Assembly (NCBI RefSeq): GCF_040549045.1
Contig: NZ_JBEWTB010000002.1
Location: forward strand, 1,891,501 to 1,955,500
Origin: Endozoicomonas sp. NE40
GTDB lineage: Bacteria > Pseudomonadota > Gammaproteobacteria > Pseudomonadales > Endozoicomonadaceae
Length of the DNA: 64,000 nt
Direction of reading: 5' to 3'
Shown here: piece by piece, positions 9,296-17,483 of the stretch
Position numbering within the stretch: the stretch's first letter is position 1
How the letters are laid out: each line of letters opens with the position of its first letter
Program-made: the position numbers and the translations under genes
Notes under the pieces: model-generated
What the model was told of the DNA's origin: nothing
Databases searched by the model: none
Seen by the model: only the letters and a program-made list of their open reading frames with translations

Positions 9296-9495
9296 ATGCA
9301 AAAAACTGAGCAAATCATCAACGGTCGTTTGTACAAAAAACCATTACAGCCTGTTGTCGTTATCTGCATTGATGGCAATGCACCTGAATACTTTTCGTCA
9401 GCTGTTATATACCTTTGATCACTAACTTTGCTATTGCTGAAAACACAGGTAAAACGTTACGTAATTTCGATGCCTTTTACCTGGCGATGCAATAG
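9296..9495 (+). pseudogene. Internally deleted phosphonoacetate hydrolase (PhnA-like) relic
   Basis: An ATG at 9296 with upstream GGGGAAG begins a 41-codon frame (QPVVVICIDGNAPEYF) that matches my recollection of the start of phosphonoacetate hydrolases and related alkaline-phosphatase-fold enzymes, including the first metal-binding aspartate in ICIDG. It stops at 9418. A second frame immediately after it (LRNFDAFYLAMQ, stop at 9495) looks like the C-terminal end of the same family. The roughly 350 middle codons are missing, so this reads as a gene collapsed by an internal deletion. No function is expected. Confidence is limited because only about 65 codons remain. Confidence 0.55.
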
Positions 9496-9520
9496 TCCAA
9501 ACAAGCGCTTATCTCTCCAG

Positions 9521-9558
9521 AAACAGCAGCTCCATAATGGTTCTGCTGTTTTTTGTTT
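9521..9558 (+). terminator. Rho-independent terminator downstream of the phnA relic
   Basis: AAACAGCAG at 9521-9529 pairs with CTGCTGTTT at 9543-9551, followed by a T-rich tail. It survives just after the stop of the relic and supports the idea that a complete gene once ended here. Confidence 0.8.
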
Positions 9559-9628
9559 TACGGCATTCGCCAGTGTATAAATTGACTTAACGGTTAATGT
9601 TTTCAACACTCATTAGTCAAGGTCGTTG

Positions 9629-10255
9629 ATGCTCGATATTTTTCAACAGGGGATCATGGCTGGAATTGCCATTGCTGCGCCCGTTGGTCCCATTGGTTTA
9701 TTGTGCCTGCGCCGAACCCTGAACGACGGTCGGCTGGCTGGACTTGCTTCCGGGCTTGGAGCAGCCACTGCAGATGGTTTGTATGGCATGATTGTCGCTG
9801 CGGGCTTAACTGCTTCAGGACTGCTGGACAGTCATGCTGGTCAATTGAGCATTGCTGGCGGTTTGTTAATCGCTTTTCTGGGGATGCAGGGTTTGCGAAG
9901 TTTTCTGAAAAACAATAAAAATTCAGAAAAAGCAGCCGCATCACCTGCCAAAACAACTATCCTGGCTGCTTTTTCTACAACATTTATTCTGACCATCATC
10001 AATCCGATGACCATTCTGATGTTTGCCGGACTGATTGCAGGACTAAACACTGTCGTTCATTCTGAATCAGGTTCAGCCTATTGGCTGGTTTCTGGTATTT
10101 TTCTCGGTTCAACCATCTGGTGGCTTTTTCTGGTTCATATCGCCTTGATAGCCAGATCGCGTTTAACCACTGCGGTTACCCGCTGGTTCGATTTTGCCTC
10201 AGGCACTCTGCTGTTACTCTGGGGTTTGTGGATCGCGCTGAAAAGCCTGACTTAA
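9629..10255 (+). CDS. LysE/RhtB family amino-acid exporter
   Basis: A 208-residue inner-membrane protein with six predicted hydrophobic helices. The family N-terminus is evident (GIMAGIAIAAPVGPIGLLCLRR), as is the NPMTILMF segment of helix 4. Members export amino acids such as lysine, threonine or homoserine. ATG at 9629 is preferred over the TTG one codon earlier because AAGG lies just upstream. The stop overlaps by four bases the stop of the convergent outer-membrane gene. The substrate cannot be assigned. Confidence 0.85.
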   Translation: MLDIFQQGIMAGIAIAAPVGPIGLLCLRRTLNDGRLAGLASGLGAATADGLYGMIVAAGLTASGLLDSHAGQLSIAGGLLIAFLGMQGLRSFLKNNKNSEKAAASPAKTTILAAFSTTFILTIINPMTILMFAGLIAGLNTVVHSESGSAYWLVSGIFLGSTIWWLFLVHIALIARSRLTTAVTRWFDFASGTLLLLWGLWIALKSLT

Positions 10256-11430
10256 AAGGCTTCATTCACACCGACATAAATGCCACTGTCACCATTACCC
10301 CAGGCAAAATCTGCCCGCAGATTAACACCCGGCTTCAGCTCATAGCGATAACCCAGACCCACAGTATGAATCCATGGCTCACTGCCAAGGTCAGACACAT
10401 CGAGTCCCAAAGTGCCAGCTCCCAACCAGTACACCATACCGTGCCTGCCCGGCAGGTCGTGGCGATACTCTACCTGGCTCATCAACATCTGCCGTCCACG
10501 ATACCGTCCTGTCGTATACCCACGAAGACGGTCCTCACCGCCCAGTTTGGTCATGTTATCCCAGGTCACATCGCCAAACTTGAATTCCGAAGCAAGTTGA
10601 AACGCCAGAACACCAGGCCCTATCGCCTGATACTCACGATACTCCAGCGCCAGCTTCCTGAAATTATGCCTGCGATCTGCCGAACTGGTATAAAAGCCAC
10701 CGTCGGCTTGCAATAAACGACCACGCTTAGCATTCAGGCCAAAATCCCTGCTGTCGTACATAGCGTGAAAGGTAGCACCTGCGGTGCGTACATCCTGAGG
10801 GAAAGCTGAAGACGTCGGAGGCTGTGCCTGATGTGATTCAACAGAGCCTTTAACATTGTTCTGGCCCAGAGATGCACCCGCCCCAATATAAAAAGCGGGC
10901 GCCATGCGGAACATATACTTTGAATTAACAAGCAACGTATCCAGGCTGAAAGAGTGCTTATTGCGATTCCTCTGCCCATCCCGGATGCCGGGGCCGTAGA
11001 AAACATCATTTACTTTCTCGGCAACACCCCAGATATATAAACGACGTCGATCTTCCTTTAGAAATACCTGAGTATCCAGATCCAGACCAACATTGCCTTT
11101 TGATGACCCGAATACTGTCAGGGTAATTGACGAGGGCTGACTAACGGTATCCTCTTTATCCACCACAAACAGGCCAACCGATGAAACACCCAGTCCAAAA
11201 CCGGAGTCAGGTGTAGCAAAAGGCCCCGGTACCGCTGTCCAGTCAATACCATCATCCGGGTTAAACTCACCGTCAGCTCCCAGCCTTTCCAGTTCATGTT
11301 CTACCCAGTTTGACACTTTGCTAAACCAGCTTTGTTCTGGTTGTACAGCCTTGTCTTCTGCATAAAGGGACAGAGAACTCAGTAGTAAAAGAACCCCTCC
11401 AAACAACTGGCCTGGTGATCGATTGGGCAT
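10252..11430 (-). CDS. Omp85/BamA-like outer-membrane beta-barrel protein without POTRA domains
   Basis: A 392-residue exported protein. A signal peptide (VLLLLSSLSLYAED) is followed by about 60 polar residues and then alternating beta-strand sequence typical of the C-terminal barrel of surface antigen/Omp85 proteins, ending in a terminal phenylalanine (VGVNEAF). The KLGGEDRLRGYTTGRYRG stretch resembles the conserved L6 loop RGF/Y motif of the superfamily. No POTRA repeats are present and the length is half that of BamA, so it is a short stand-alone barrel, possibly a phospholipase-fused or transport-type relative. The role is unknown. Confidence 0.72.
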   Translation of the reverse strand: MPNRSPGQLFGGVLLLLSSLSLYAEDKAVQPEQSWFSKVSNWVEHELERLGADGEFNPDDGIDWTAVPGPFATPDSGFGLGVSSVGLFVVDKEDTVSQPSSITLTVFGSSKGNVGLDLDTQVFLKEDRRRLYIWGVAEKVNDVFYGPGIRDGQRNRNKHSFSLDTLLVNSKYMFRMAPAFYIGAGASLGQNNVKGSVESHQAQPPTSSAFPQDVRTAGATFHAMYDSRDFGLNAKRGRLLQADGGFYTSSADRRHNFRKLALEYREYQAIGPGVLAFQLASEFKFGDVTWDNMTKLGGEDRLRGYTTGRYRGRQMLMSQVEYRHDLPGRHGMVYWLGAGTLGLDVSDLGSEPWIHTVGLGYRYELKPGVNLRADFAWGNGDSGIYVGVNEAF

Positions 11431-11541
11431 GCCTGACTATCTACATCTGGTGAATGAAGGGAAGGAATACTATGTGTCTGGAAAGCAGGCTTCAAGTTTC
11501 CTTTTAATCAATAGCGAGGATTAAACTTTTCCAGATATTCT

Positions 11542-11593
11542 AAAACCCTTACCCGGCTCGTTATGGATGAATAACAGACCGGATAAAGGTTTT
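11542..11593. repeat. Two-step imperfect hairpin downstream of the MATE gene
   Basis: An outer stem (AAAACC-TTA-CCGG at 11542-11556 against CCGG-TAA-GGTTTT at 11578-11593) encloses an inner GTTAT/ATAAC stem. It lies just past the 3' end of the minus-strand MATE gene. It could act as a transcript-end structure, but there is no long T tract. Confidence 0.45.
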
Positions 11594-11605
11594 ACGTCGT
11601 TCAGT

Positions 11606-12973
11606 TTATGTTGTTTGTGTTTGATGCGCTGCCAGCCCGGATAGCTTGTGATTCTTCAAGAATCGCAGTAACAGTACAACACTGAAAAATGCCGTGAGTG
11701 TTTCCGCAAACAGAATGCTGGACCAGATACCTTTCTCTGGAAAGAACCCTGGCAGCAGAACAATACCCAGCACCACAAACACAAAACCCCGACCAAGGGA
11801 CAACAGTGTCGCCTGATTAGGCTGTGCCGTTGCCTGAAACAGGTTGGCAATAATCATGTTCAGACCCATCAGTGGCGGAGCCAGAAAATAGAATCGCAGA
11901 GCCGTTGTTGCCAGTTCAATCAGCTCTGGCCTGCCAACAATATAAAAGCGCGCAATGGCTTCTGCCGCCAGCCAGACCACAACCAGATAGATCACCCCGC
12001 TGACCAGTACCGAGCGCAACCCCAGAAACAGAGTTTCCCGAACACGTTCACTGTTGTTCGCACCATGGTTAAAGCTGATAATCGGCTGACACGCCTGGGC
12101 AATACCCACCATCGTAAACAGAGCAAACACACCGACGTTAGCGGTCAGGCCATAGGCGACGACATGCCCCTCACCGTACTGACTTAACAATACGACATTG
12201 AACAGCATGATGGTCATGGCTGAAGTCACTTCGATAAAAAAGGTGGGTGTTCCGATTTTCAGAATGCTCCGAACCTTATCAAAGCCCAGCCCCTGAATAC
12301 TTAGACGCAGGTGTCCACGCTGACTGATAAAATGTGTCAGCAGAATACAGATAATCAGAATCTGTGAAATACCGGTCGCCAGTGCCGCCCCTGTCATGCC
12401 CCAGCCGAACTCGATGACAAACAGATAATCCAGCACCAGGTTGGTAACAGCACCACCTGACATGGCATACATCGCCAGTCTGGGGTTTGTGTCGTTACGG
12501 ACAAAACAGGACAAAACCCAGGCCAGTGCATAAATCACGAAGAATTTGAGCATCAACCCCAGGTATTCATTCGCAAGGGATGCCATGTAACCTTTAGCGC
12601 CCACCAGCGCCATCATATCCTCAAGCCAGTAAAGGCCGGCAGCCACCAGAACAACAGACACGATCGCAGTAAACAACATTGCCTGGGTAAACAGGGATTG
12701 TCCGCCCTGCAGGTTCTTTTTACCAAATTCAATAGACATCAGTGCTGCACCACCAATGCCAATCATCATCGCAACCGCTGTAAAGAAGGAGAAAAACGGT
12801 ATAGTCAGAGAGATAGCCCCCAGACCTTCAGAGCCCACACCGCGACCAATAAACAACGCATCCCCCATAATAAACAGGGATTTAATTAACATGCCGGAAA
12901 GGGCTGGCAATAAATACCGGTAAAATGAAGAACGCACCGGGTCTTCATGTAGATTTATCGTTTTTTTAGACAT
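11606..12973 (-). CDS. MATE family multidrug efflux transporter
   Basis: A 455-residue polytopic inner-membrane antiporter with two related six-helix halves. The characteristic N-terminal pattern is PALSGMLIKSLFIMGDALFIG, followed by the GLGAISLTIPFFSFFTA helix. Members expel cationic drugs using sodium or proton gradients. I chose ATG at 12973, since GGGAGGAAG lies seven bases upstream; a GTG two codons earlier would leave almost no spacing. The divergent arrangement with no shared operon, and the AraC gene just upstream in the same orientation, suggest local regulation. Confidence 0.88.
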   Translation of the reverse strand: MSKKTINLHEDPVRSSFYRYLLPALSGMLIKSLFIMGDALFIGRGVGSEGLGAISLTIPFFSFFTAVAMMIGIGGAALMSIEFGKKNLQGGQSLFTQAMLFTAIVSVVLVAAGLYWLEDMMALVGAKGYMASLANEYLGLMLKFFVIYALAWVLSCFVRNDTNPRLAMYAMSGGAVTNLVLDYLFVIEFGWGMTGAALATGISQILIICILLTHFISQRGHLRLSIQGLGFDKVRSILKIGTPTFFIEVTSAMTIMLFNVVLLSQYGEGHVVAYGLTANVGVFALFTMVGIAQACQPIISFNHGANNSERVRETLFLGLRSVLVSGVIYLVVVWLAAEAIARFYIVGRPELIELATTALRFYFLAPPLMGLNMIIANLFQATAQPNQATLLSLGRGFVFVVLGIVLLPGFFPEKGIWSSILFAETLTAFFSVVLLLRFLKNHKLSGLAAHQTQTT

Positions 12974-13084
12974 ACGCACACTTCCTCCCTGAACCGGGAG
13001 TAAAAGACAGATAGAAAAAGAGTGAATGGTATTCTCAGGCGGGAGAGATAGTACTTAAAGGGACAGAACGCGCATTTTATGGTG

Positions 13085-13915
13085 TTATTTGAACACTCTC
13101 TTACGAAAAGCGGCTGGCGACTCGCCGGTCAGTCTTCGGAAAAAACGACAGAAGTAAGAAGGGTCGTCATAACCCATTTCAATCGCAATGGTTTTAACGG
13201 CTTTCGTGGTAAAAGCTAATTCCCGGTGTGTTTCCAGAATAATACGGTCGTGTATAAGGCCGGTGACGGTTTTGCCGAGGTATTTCCGGGTCAGCTCATT
13301 CAGGCGCTTTCCAGTCAGGTTCAGCCGGTTTGCGTAAAATCCGGTTTTGCGTTCCTGACAAAAGTGCTGATCAATTAACTGCAGCAGCTGGCCTATACGT
13401 TCATCGTTAAACTCGCTGTGGGTTTCCCCCTCCGATGTATAGCCCGCTAAATAGTATAAAAAACTGCTTAACAATGACTCCTGCAAATCCCAGTCCGGTT
13501 CTGCCTTCTTATTTTCACGCACCATAATGGAGAACAGTTTTCCCAGCTCCTGCTCTGCCATTTCATCAATATTGATATAAGGAACCCTGGCCTGATGGAA
13601 GGAAAACACCTTTTCCATCATCCGGTTCTGCCTGACATTGCTGTCAAGATAACCCGGTTTGAAGGTTATCAGCCGGACATGATCTCCGAGCTGGCTGGAT
13701 TCATGAACCTGCCCGGGAAAGATGGTATACAGCCGGAGTGCCTTCACAGGATATTCAATAAAATCAATGCTGTGCCTGCCACCGTCCTTCCTGCTCCAGA
13801 TGATTTCAAAGTACTCATGACGATGCGGCCTGATGAAAGAGTCATCGTTATCAAACTCCAGAACGTTCAGCGGACGTCCGCGCGGCATAGTCACCTGTTC
13901 AATTGAACTACTCAC
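13085..13915 (-). CDS. AraC family transcriptional regulator
   Basis: A 276-residue regulator with an N-terminal cupin-like sensing domain (PHRHEYFEIIWSRKDGG and FPGQVHESSQ) and a C-terminal double helix-turn-helix of AraC/XylS type. The second helix-turn-helix carries the family signature IAIEMGYDDPSYFCRFFRR followed by GESPAAFRKR. It probably controls a neighbouring transporter, either the MATE pump downstream or the MFS transporter upstream, both transcribed in the same direction. The effector is unknown. Confidence 0.9.
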   Translation of the reverse strand: MSSSIEQVTMPRGRPLNVLEFDNDDSFIRPHRHEYFEIIWSRKDGGRHSIDFIEYPVKALRLYTIFPGQVHESSQLGDHVRLITFKPGYLDSNVRQNRMMEKVFSFHQARVPYINIDEMAEQELGKLFSIMVRENKKAEPDWDLQESLLSSFLYYLAGYTSEGETHSEFNDERIGQLLQLIDQHFCQERKTGFYANRLNLTGKRLNELTRKYLGKTVTGLIHDRIILETHRELAFTTKAVKTIAIEMGYDDPSYFCRFFRRLTGESPAAFRKRVFK

Positions 13916-13942
13916 TGATCCCCTCTACCCCGCTGAATGAAA

Positions 13943-13974
13943 AATAACCCCGAAGCGATGGCAACGGGGTTATT
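13943..13974 (-). terminator. Rho-independent terminator of the MFS transporter gene
   Basis: AATAACCCCG at 13943-13952 pairs with CGGGGTTATT at 13965-13974; on the minus strand the stem is followed by a run of T. It lies between the 3' end of the MFS gene and the start of the AraC gene. Confidence 0.85.
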
Positions 13975-14001
13975 TAATGTTAGCGATTGAAGCGGCTTCG
14001 A

Positions 14002-15228
14002 TTAAGCGGCATTCAGAACGCCTTTCTGTTGCATTTCTTCAATATTCACAGGCTTGGTAAAGAACGCTGCAACACCGGCAATGACCAGCATGATCGCAGA
14101 AATCGTGTAAGCCAGACCATAGCTGCCTGTGGAGTCTACAACAATACCTGCCAATACGGGTCCCATGAAACCACTGGCTCCCCAGGCAAGGTAAAGCACA
14201 CCAAAATTAGAGCCGTAATTCTTGATACCAAAATAGTCTGCTGTCATTGATGGGAATACACTCAGCAATGCACCATAACTGATACCGGCAATGATGGCGC
14301 CAAAAACAAAGCCCATTTCGCCACTGAAAGACGGGAACAACAGCATATTACCGGTTTGCATGGCAACAGCCAGTAACAGGGTAGACGTACGACCGATTTT
14401 ATCGGAAAGCATCCCCATCATAATACGGCCCAGAGTGTTGGCAACGGCTAACAGGGACACCAGATAAGCGGCATCTGTCAGATTACCCTGCATTGAGGCA
14501 ATGCTGGTAATGTTGCCAATCAGCATCAGACCTGCTGATGATGCAAACGCAAACGCAATCCACATCAGATAGAACTGGCGGGTTCTCACCATTTCACGCC
14601 ATGTAAAGTCATAGGAAGCGGCCTTTCCAGAGACTGCTTTATGACCTGCCGGTACTTCGGGTTTGTAGCCTGCTGGAGGAGTAACAATCGTCAGGGCCAT
14701 TGGCACGCCGACAACCAGTACGACCACACCTAAAGCCATAAACGTTGCACTAACGCCCATACTGGCAATCAGGGCGCTGCTTAATGGCGCCAGATACAGT
14801 GGAGCCATACCAAAACCGCCAGCGATCAGACCATTGACCAACCCTTTTTTGGAAGGATGGAACCATTTCATGGCGGTCGGGCTAAGACAAGCGTAGGCAA
14901 AGCCAATGCCTGTACCTACCAGAACCCCAAAGGTAATCAGAAGTGCCAGAGGCGTTGTGGCGAAAGAAGAGGCCAGCATGCCCAGGCCAACCATGGTGAC
15001 ACCGCCAATAACCAGTTTGCGTGGCCCCATGCGGTCTTGCAGGTTACCGGCTATCAGTACACCAAAGGCAAATGTAACGACGGCAATCGTATAAGGCAGT
15101 CCGGCTTCTGCGTTGGTCCAGCCCTGCTCGTTTACCAGTGCTCTGCTGATAACACTCCAGGCGTATAAAACACCCACGCACAGGTTTATAAAGACAGCCG
15201 CTATAAGGATCTTAAGTGCTCGGTTCAT
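14002..15228 (-). CDS. MFS transporter, oxalate/formate antiporter (OFA) family
   Basis: A 408-residue 12-helix major facilitator. The N-terminus (LCVGVLYAWSVISRALVNE) and the loop NLQDRMGPRKL are typical of OFA-type carriers, which exchange small organic anions such as oxalate, formate or other carboxylates. Residue-level substrate assignment is not possible, so the family name should not be read as proof of oxalate transport. A strong terminator follows, so it is probably monocistronic. The CRP/FNR-type gene is divergent from it with a 400-bp gap between. Confidence 0.85.
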   Translation of the reverse strand: MNRALKILIAAVFINLCVGVLYAWSVISRALVNEQGWTNAEAGLPYTIAVVTFAFGVLIAGNLQDRMGPRKLVIGGVTMVGLGMLASSFATTPLALLITFGVLVGTGIGFAYACLSPTAMKWFHPSKKGLVNGLIAGGFGMAPLYLAPLSSALIASMGVSATFMALGVVVLVVGVPMALTIVTPPAGYKPEVPAGHKAVSGKAASYDFTWREMVRTRQFYLMWIAFAFASSAGLMLIGNITSIASMQGNLTDAAYLVSLLAVANTLGRIMMGMLSDKIGRTSTLLLAVAMQTGNMLLFPSFSGEMGFVFGAIIAGISYGALLSVFPSMTADYFGIKNYGSNFGVLYLAWGASGFMGPVLAGIVVDSTGSYGLAYTISAIMLVIAGVAAFFTKPVNIEEMQQKGVLNAA

Positions 15229-15637
15229 TTTATTCTCTAATTAGTCGCGTATTTGCCTGAATGACAAAACGACACAATTTATCAGGAAGATTGTTGAGTT
15301 ATGTCTGGATCAAACCATAGAAGTGACGGGTGCGCTTGAGGTAGTGTCTGAATAGACGACGCTTATCAATATGGAAGACCACCAGAGATGTGAAACCATC
15401 TGACATGGTGTGAACTATTGCTCACTTCTGCAAATAAAGCATTGCTATAGATCATATTACCATTGAAAAGTGAATGACACATGAACGTTTCCCGGAAAAT
15501 CAATAGTTTTGAACGTTTACTCATCACTCAGGCTGCAGACAGTCCACCGTGGCTGTGCCATTCAGATGCCGCTCATTGAGATTGCGGAGTTGCTTCAGTA
15601 ATATTTTGGTCTGATATTGCATTGCTGATTCCACACT
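15229..15637. other. Intergenic region between the divergent MFS and CRP/FNR genes
   Basis: About 410 bases with no supportable gene. Short open stretches on the minus strand have no recognisable protein and overlap the regulator's N-terminal coding sequence. The region should contain both divergent promoters. I see no convincing FNR or CRP palindrome. Confidence 0.4.
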
Positions 15638-16275
15638 ATGTACCTGGCGAATATAGATGAAAATGCCTCCGCACTGTTGCAGGTTATATCTCAGTACGGA
15701 CAAGAGAAAAAATATAACCAGAAGCATGTTATCTATAAAGAAAGAGACCAGCCAGACGTTTTTTTTATGTAAAGTCAGGGTTGGTGGGGCTCTGGAAATT
15801 ATCGGAAAACGGCAAACAGAACCTGCTACGCATCTATTCTGAAAACAGTTTCTTTGGTTACCGCTCACTACTTGGTCAGGATGAATACTATGCATCCACC
15901 ATTGCGTTAAAGCCCAGCCAGGTACTCTATTTCCCTTTCAACGATATTTCTGAGCTACAGAATGAGGTGCCAGAAGTTTTTCAGTATTTTACCGTGTTTC
16001 TTGCCTCGGAGCTGAAAGAGGCTGAATTGCGCTTAACCCGAGCATCGTCCATGAAAATGAAGCATCGTGTAATTAATACACTGCTTTACCTCAAAAAACA
16101 CCATGGTGATTACACATGGACTTACCGGGAAATTGGAGAATATTGTGGTGGTGAAACAGAAACCGTTATCCGAATCTGTAACCAGTTAAAACATGCTGGT
16201 GTATTACAAAAAGAAAGTCGTCACTGGAAAATCGTAAATGAACAAAAATTGATCGCCATGCAAAATGAACACTGA
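15638..16275 (+). CDS. CRP/FNR family transcriptional regulator, broken by one base in a T8 run
   Basis: Two adjacent frames together form a near-complete CRP/FNR regulator of about 212 residues. The first begins at ATG 15638 and gives the start of the cyclic-nucleotide-binding fold (YNQKHVIYKERDQPDVFF). The second continues as YVKSGLVGLWKLSENGKQ and ends in the winged helix-turn-helix (TYREIGEYCGGETETVIRIC). The join is at eight T at 15760-15767; nine T would restore one frame. As read, translation stops at a TAA just after the run. No FNR-type N-terminal cysteine cluster is visible, so oxygen sensing through Fe-S is unlikely. It could be phase-variable, decayed or a sequencing error. Confidence 0.75.
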
Positions 16276-16279
16276 CTAT

Positions 16280-16303
16280 CTTTATCACGAGCTTTATCAC
16301 GAG
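16280..16303. repeat. 12-bp tandem duplication
   Basis: CTTTATCACGAG is present twice in direct succession (16280-16291 and 16292-16303), just after the regulator's stop codon. It is a simple local duplication with no evident function. Confidence 0.7.
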
Positions 16304-16315
16304 AATAGCCACGCT

Positions 16316-16354
16316 GATAGTTGTTTATAAACAAGGTGGTTTATGACAACTATC
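16316..16354. repeat. Inverted repeat (stem about 16 bp) upstream of the TauE gene
   Basis: GATAGTTGT plus ATAAAC at 16316-16332 is mirrored by GTTTATGACAACTATC at 16339-16354 around a six-base loop, with one looped-out position. There is no T tract, so it could be an operator or a mRNA hairpin rather than a terminator. Confidence 0.6.
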
Positions 16355-16555
16355 ATAAATCACTTCATCCACGCACTGCTATGATACTTACCGTAAGCAA
16401 ATCACCAAAGCCTGCTTAACCTCATTCGGCTTGATTAAACCCGCCATACCTGTTGTGAGCAATGCGCATCATAAGTTGTGCATCATGGGTAGTCGTGCCT
16501 GTTTAAAACCAAATGCCTGTAAGCATGAAAATGCCTTTTCTTATCGGAATTGAAG

Positions 16556-17419
16556 ATGGAACAACTACTGACCTGGCTACCTTTGAATGAGATTCTGACT
16601 ATCAGCCCAACCGAATTGGGAATAACACTGATTATTGGTTGTTTAATTGGCCTGGTGTTGGGAATGACAGGCGTTGGGGGAGGTGTATTGATTATTCCTG
16701 TACTCAGAAGTGCATTCCAGATGAACCCTGTGCTGGCAGTGGGTACTACCAGTATCTGTGCTTCTTTAATGAAAGTTAATGCCGCAGCTTTGCATATTAA
16801 AATGGGTAATGTTCACTGGCAGAAAAGCCTTCTGATGTTAACAGGCGCTATTCCTGCAACCTACCTTACTACGTCGTTTATTATTCAGTTAACCCAAAAC
16901 CCTGACACTACAGGTCTGATCGATTCCACCATCAATTACATGATCATTGCTGTTATTGTTTTCTCTCTGGCCAGTATGGTTTACAAGGATATGAAAGGTA
17001 CAAAAAAACAGCCTGAACAACGAGAGCAATCAGACATCCATACTAAAAAAGGAATAATGGATTATATTCAACCGGCTCTGGCAGGTGCTGGCTCCGGAGT
17101 TGTTATTGGCGCTACGGGTTTTGGTGGTGGCGTGCTGCTGTTGCCTATCCTGACGGTGTTACTGCGGGTTAATATCAAGCAGGCCGTTGGTTCTTCTATC
17201 GTTATCGCCCTGCTATTGTCTTCACTCTCTGCCCTCACCTACAGCGGCGGGGGGCAGGCTGATATGGTAACAGCGTCCATCCTGATAGAAGGCTCACTGA
17301 TAGGAGTACCTGTGGCAGGCAAAATGGTCAAATTAGTATCTGGCAAAGCACTGCACAGACTGACTCTCATTCTGATCACCCTGAGTGCTTTAATGATGAT
17401 GTCCAGCGCTCTTGGTTAA
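16556..17419 (+). CDS. TauE/SafE family sulfite/organosulfonate exporter
   Basis: A 287-residue inner-membrane protein with two homologous halves. Each half carries the family glycine-rich motif: GMTGVGGGVLIIPVL near residue 45 and GATGFGGGVLLLPILTV in the second half. Members export sulfite, sulfoacetate or related anions or act as simple anion channels. ATG at 16556 is chosen (GGAA upstream) over a TTG two codons earlier. It is flanked by the CRP-type gene and a bidirectional hairpin before amtB. Its substrate is not defined, although the sulfur-related redox cluster lies in the same window. Confidence 0.85.
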   Translation: MEQLLTWLPLNEILTISPTELGITLIIGCLIGLVLGMTGVGGGVLIIPVLRSAFQMNPVLAVGTTSICASLMKVNAAALHIKMGNVHWQKSLLMLTGAIPATYLTTSFIIQLTQNPDTTGLIDSTINYMIIAVIVFSLASMVYKDMKGTKKQPEQREQSDIHTKKGIMDYIQPALAGAGSGVVIGATGFGGGVLLLPILTVLLRVNIKQAVGSSIVIALLLSSLSALTYSGGGQADMVTASILIEGSLIGVPVAGKMVKLVSGKALHRLTLILITLSALMMMSSALG

Positions 17420-17440
17420 CATCCCATTAATCATAAGTCC

Positions 17441-17473
17441 CCAGTCATCCCCGTCAAAACCGGGGATGACTGG
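17441..17473. terminator. Bidirectional hairpin between tauE-like gene and amtB
   Basis: A perfect 13-bp stem (CCAGTCATCCCCG at 17441-17453 with CGGGGATGACTGG at 17461-17473) and a seven-base loop sit between two convergent genes. There is no T tract. It resembles the GTCATCCCCG-type dispersed palindromes, so it may be a repeat serving as a transcript boundary. Confidence 0.6.
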
Positions 17474-17483
17474 ATGCTTCAGA

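Noticed and set aside
9521..9558. Riboswitch or RNA gene in the gap before the LysE gene
   Set aside because: The structure is a simple terminator hairpin at the end of a broken gene; no aptamer-like conserved elements were seen.
14002..16275. FNR-type oxygen-sensing control of the MFS gene
   Set aside because: No N-terminal cysteine cluster is visible in the regulator and no clear FNR dyad lies in the divergent promoter region.
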